Source: Funneliformis mosseae (Eukaryota > Glomeromycota > Glomeromycetes > Glomerales > Glomeraceae). Taken from it: 11,354 nucleotides of DNA. The stretch spans positions 1-11,354 of the forward strand of contig CAJVPP010003546.1 of the NCBI GenBank assembly GCA_910592005.1. Direction: 5' to 3'. The notes under the pieces are model-generated. The model ran no database searches. It was not told where the DNA came from and saw only the letters and a program-made list of their open reading frames with translations. Shown here piece by piece: positions 8,584 through 11,354 of this stretch. The translations under genes were made by a program, and so were the position numbers. Within the stretch, counting starts at the first letter, position 1. Each line of letters starts with the position of its first letter.

Positions 8584-8610
8584 GGGGATCTGAGGGATAC
8601 TCAGTACCCC
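8584..8610. repeat. GC-rich hairpin at presumed hAT terminus
   Basis: GGGG-at-CTGAG, loop GGATA, CTCAG-ta-CCCC: nine paired bases per arm with a two-base internal mismatch. It is the only GC-rich spot in roughly 500 bp and lies about 95 bp beyond the end of the transposase reading frame. A terminal or subterminal inverted repeat of the transposon is the likely explanation. Its partner would lie right of the window, so this cannot be confirmed here. Confidence 0.5.
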
Positions 8611-8704
8611 CCAGGAAAAATTTTTTATATATTAATTATTAAGTTTAAATTTTATTACTGTAAAAATAGACTTTATTCATATTTATTCATTTTTGAAAAA
8701 AGTT

Positions 8705-11311
8705 TCAACATATGTAGGGTGGTTCTAAACTATTTGTAAAAAAAAGAGATAATTTCCATTTTGCATTTAAATCATTAGCTAGATGAACATTTCGATTTTC
8801 TATTAAAAAATCATAATTTAAATCTCCATTAAGCAGCAATTCATCATTACTATTTTCAACCTGATTTTTATAATTAGCCTCTTCAATCCATTGAGAAATA
8901 ATTGCTTTTCATTGATTTTTATTTTCTTCAGTATTTGGTTCTATTTCATCTTTTTTTCTTTTTTTTTTATCATCATTTTTTATATTATTATCATCATCAC
9001 TTACTATTATTAAATCATTTTTATCAACATTTTGTTCTTCTTTATCAGAATTATTAGAATTATCAGCAATTAGAGTTGCGATATGAAGCCTTCTTATTTG
9101 CTGATCAATTTGAGTAATTTTTTTAATTCAATGTTGATATAAAATATTACTACAAATTTTATTCATTGCAAGAACCTTTGTATGCTAAATAATAAGAAAT
9201 AAATAAAAAATTTTAAGTTTTTATAAAAATTATTAATTATTTTTAATATAATATTAAATTAATACTCACATTTAAACGATTTCATTTAATAGTATGAAAA
9301 AAATCCATTGATGACCATAAACATTTTACTGAAGCAGAATTTACACAAATACCATAAATATAAATAGCTACTTTAGCTAGTTCTAATCCAATTCCTATTG
9401 TTGATTCCCAAAAATCTAATATATTTCCTTGAAATTGAAGAAAAGAATCATTATCATAAGAATCATCTCCTCTTTTATAATTAATTAATTCTGTTAAAAT
9501 TGTTTTAGCCGAAATTCCAAAAAAGCAAGATAATAATATTTCAACTATTGACCAATATATATCTAAGTTAAATCATTTGCTATTGATTGAAATTTTGATA
9601 ATCGATAAGATGGATGAAGTACAATAGAAAGTAATAAAAGTAGTTATTCCTAATCCTTCCATCTTTTTTCCATTCTAGATATCATTTTTTCTAAAAAGAC
9701 TAGATCATGATATTCAGAAAAAATTTTTGTGATATATGCAAAATAATGTACTACTTCATAAAGTCGTGCTATATCTTTTTGTAATTTGTTTAAAAATCCA
9801 CATAAAGGATATAATAAATTTTGTAAAGAAAATAATATTGACCAAAATTCTGCATTATTAATACTATCTGCAATATCATCAGGTAATTTCGCTATCCATT
9901 ACTTCTTTTTGATTGTTTATTCACTGCACTATTAGGAATACTATTTGTACAAATAATATTTGCACGTTCTGGATTAAATTTTGCTGATAAAAACTAATAT
10001 TATTATTAAATAAATAAAATTAAATTTAATTAATCACCTTTAAGGTAGCTTGAGTTTTAAAATGGAATAAAAGCAAAAATAATATGAATTCTATCTAGTA
10101 TTACTAGGTAATACTAATTTAATTATTTTTTTATAAATTTGTTCCTGTTCATCTCGCAAGTTTCCTATAAAAAATGTAGAATTATGAAAATAACTAACAA
10201 TTCAGACTGATTCTTTAGAAATTCTTTGAAATATTACATTTTCTTTAAATATATCACCAAATACTAAATTCATCTGATATGCCATACAAAAAAGAAATAT
10301 TTTTGCAGAATATTTTCTTTTTAATTGTTTCCTAATTAGTAATTAAAATGTAAATAAACTATTTTATACAATTTTTTAATTTATCTTATCTTGCAGCAGT
10401 ATATTCCCCAGCAGAATCTGATACAAATGCTTTAATATTAATTTTTTTTTCATTTTGAGCTTCGTCCATTAATTATTCAATATGTTTTATAACATCTTTA
10501 GTTCTTGATTATTCAGAACTTATCTCTTTAACATCTTAGATTAAAGGTTGTCCTTTTGAAGTAATTAATACAACACCCCAAATATTTTCTTGTTTTACAT
10601 TTGTCCATCTATTAAAAGTAGCAGTTAATTCATTTTCATCTGATTGTACTAATTTAAGTACATTTTCTTGAAAATTTTCTATTGTTTTTAATAAAATTTT
10701 TCCACCAAGTTTTTTTCGATTTGGAAGTTTAAGACCAAGAGAAACAAAATTAAATACTGCTTTTGTTACTTCATTTTTCATAAAAGAAAAAGGAAGACCA
10801 TTTGAAATACACATTTTAACTACCAATGTCTCAAATGTAGATATATCTTTATTAGACATAAGTTTATTATACTAATTAGATAAAGTTGATTATGAAGCTG
10901 TATTATTTATAGTTGAAGTAAATTTACAATATTTAGGAGGCAGAAGTTCATCATCATCAATATCTTTATTATTAAAAAAAATTATCTTTATTATAAAAAA
11001 AAAATTATTTTTACGTAACTATTATTATAAATTATATATATACTTGATTCATTTAATTTTCGTTTATCTTCTGGTACTAGTTGAGATAAAATTTTTTCAC
11101 TAGTATATGAATTTTTAAAATAGATACAATTTGCTAAATGAGCGTGACATAAATTAGCTTTATTCGTTGTAAAACATTCTGATATTAATGCTGCTGCTTA
11201 AACTCCTTCATTTTTTGAACTACAAAAAATACATACTGCTTTTGTATTAGATTTATTATTAGGGTTAGAAACTAAACTAAAGAAATTTTGAAATTTGTGT
11301 GGAGTTGGCAT
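8705..11311 (-). pseudogene. hAT transposase pseudogene with BED zinc finger
   Basis: Reading the minus strand from the ATG at 11311, the start MPTPHKFQNFFSL leads into a BED-type finger with CxxC (residues 27 and 30) and HAHLANC, interrupted by TAA at 11198-11200. A probable intron (10964-11043) is followed by the longest intact block, 10859-10536 (SNGLPFSFMKNE..., TFNRWTNVKQ..., LITSKGQPLI). Next come AFVSDSAGEYTAAR, CMAYQMNLVFGDIF, TR*NS where hAT proteins have TRWNS, LYPLCGFLNKLQKDIARLY, the C-terminal dimerisation region (ILDFWES, GICVNSASV, LWSSM), and an end NAKWKLSLFFTNSLEPP with TGA at 8705-8707. Further in-frame stops lie at 10890, 10872, 10536, 10509, 10473, 10202, 10091, 9650, 9644, 9563, 9545, 9282, 9128 and 8909 (lowest coordinate of each), and frameshifts lie near 10055, 9905 and 9510. 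Introns are likely at 9185-9269 (intact GTGAGT donor), 9994-10037 and 10332-10389 (donor lost). The identification rests on recognised family motifs and is strong; the exact gene model is approximate. Confidence 0.88.
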
Positions 11312-11354
11312 TTTTTAAAATTAAAGTTTAAATTTGCATTGACGATTATCAAAA

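Larger units (their letters stand above)
8584..11354 (-). mobile_element. Decayed hAT-family DNA transposon (right end outside window)
   Basis: The element is defined by the minus-strand transposase relic at 8705-11311 and the GC-rich hairpin at 8584-8610. The 5' terminal repeat (high-coordinate side) is not reached before the window ends: 11312-11354 is AT-rich upstream sequence with no visible inverted partner. hAT elements move by cut-and-paste and usually leave 8-bp target duplications; neither flank could be tested. The copy cannot make an active transposase because it has many stops and several frameshifts. Confidence 0.8.

Noticed and set aside
8584..8610. Helitron 3' end
   Set aside because: The hairpin position prompted the idea, but no CTRR-type end follows it, and the adjoining coding relic is a hAT transposase, not a Rep/helicase.
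8705..11311. Alternative genetic code with TGA or TAG read as Trp
   Set aside because: Stops at Trp-like sites suggested it, but TAA stops and frameshifts are also present, and the intact F-box gene uses ordinary Trp codons and a TGA stop; simple decay explains it better.

Overview
The window looks like nuclear DNA of an AT-rich fungus, most probably an arbuscular mycorrhizal fungus (Glomeromycotina, Rhizophagus-like). This rests on the very high A+T content with long A/T homopolymers, short GT-AG introns, a single-exon divergent F-box/LRR protein of the kind that is hugely expanded in that lineage, and a decayed hAT transposon whose protein reads like the hAT elements I associate with that group. 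The species assignment is inference. No bacterial operons, tRNA, rRNA or CRISPR arrays were seen.

Layout on the + strand. 271-1233: a broken, unrecognised protein relic readable only in frame-shifted blocks. 1234-3031: non-coding DNA with a degenerate CCGGAA-type minisatellite (1770-1854). 3032-4915: an intact 627-residue F-box/leucine-rich protein gene. 4916-5883: non-coding, with a 57-bp inverted-repeat element (5742-5798) just upstream of the next gene. 5884-6849: a four-exon gene for a small nuclear protein with two PHD-type zinc fingers; the second finger only forms if the third intron uses a GC donor (GC-AG intron). 6850-7733: non-coding. 7734-8040: an ATG-less open frame, either a 3' exon or a fragment. 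8041-8580: non-coding, with short inverted and tandem repeats and an A-rich microsatellite. 8584-11354: a decayed hAT transposon on the minus strand, running off the right edge of the window.

The two confident genes are separate transcription units, not a pathway. The F-box protein is a predicted substrate receptor of an SCF ubiquitin ligase; the PHD protein is a predicted chromatin reader. The transposon remnant carries about a dozen in-frame stops, several at positions where the hAT family has tryptophan, plus a splice donor apparently changed by G to A. That pattern suggests decay dominated by C-to-T/G-to-A transitions. The most worthwhile points to follow up are the GC-AG intron in the PHD gene, this transition-biased decay, and the identity of the relic at the left end.
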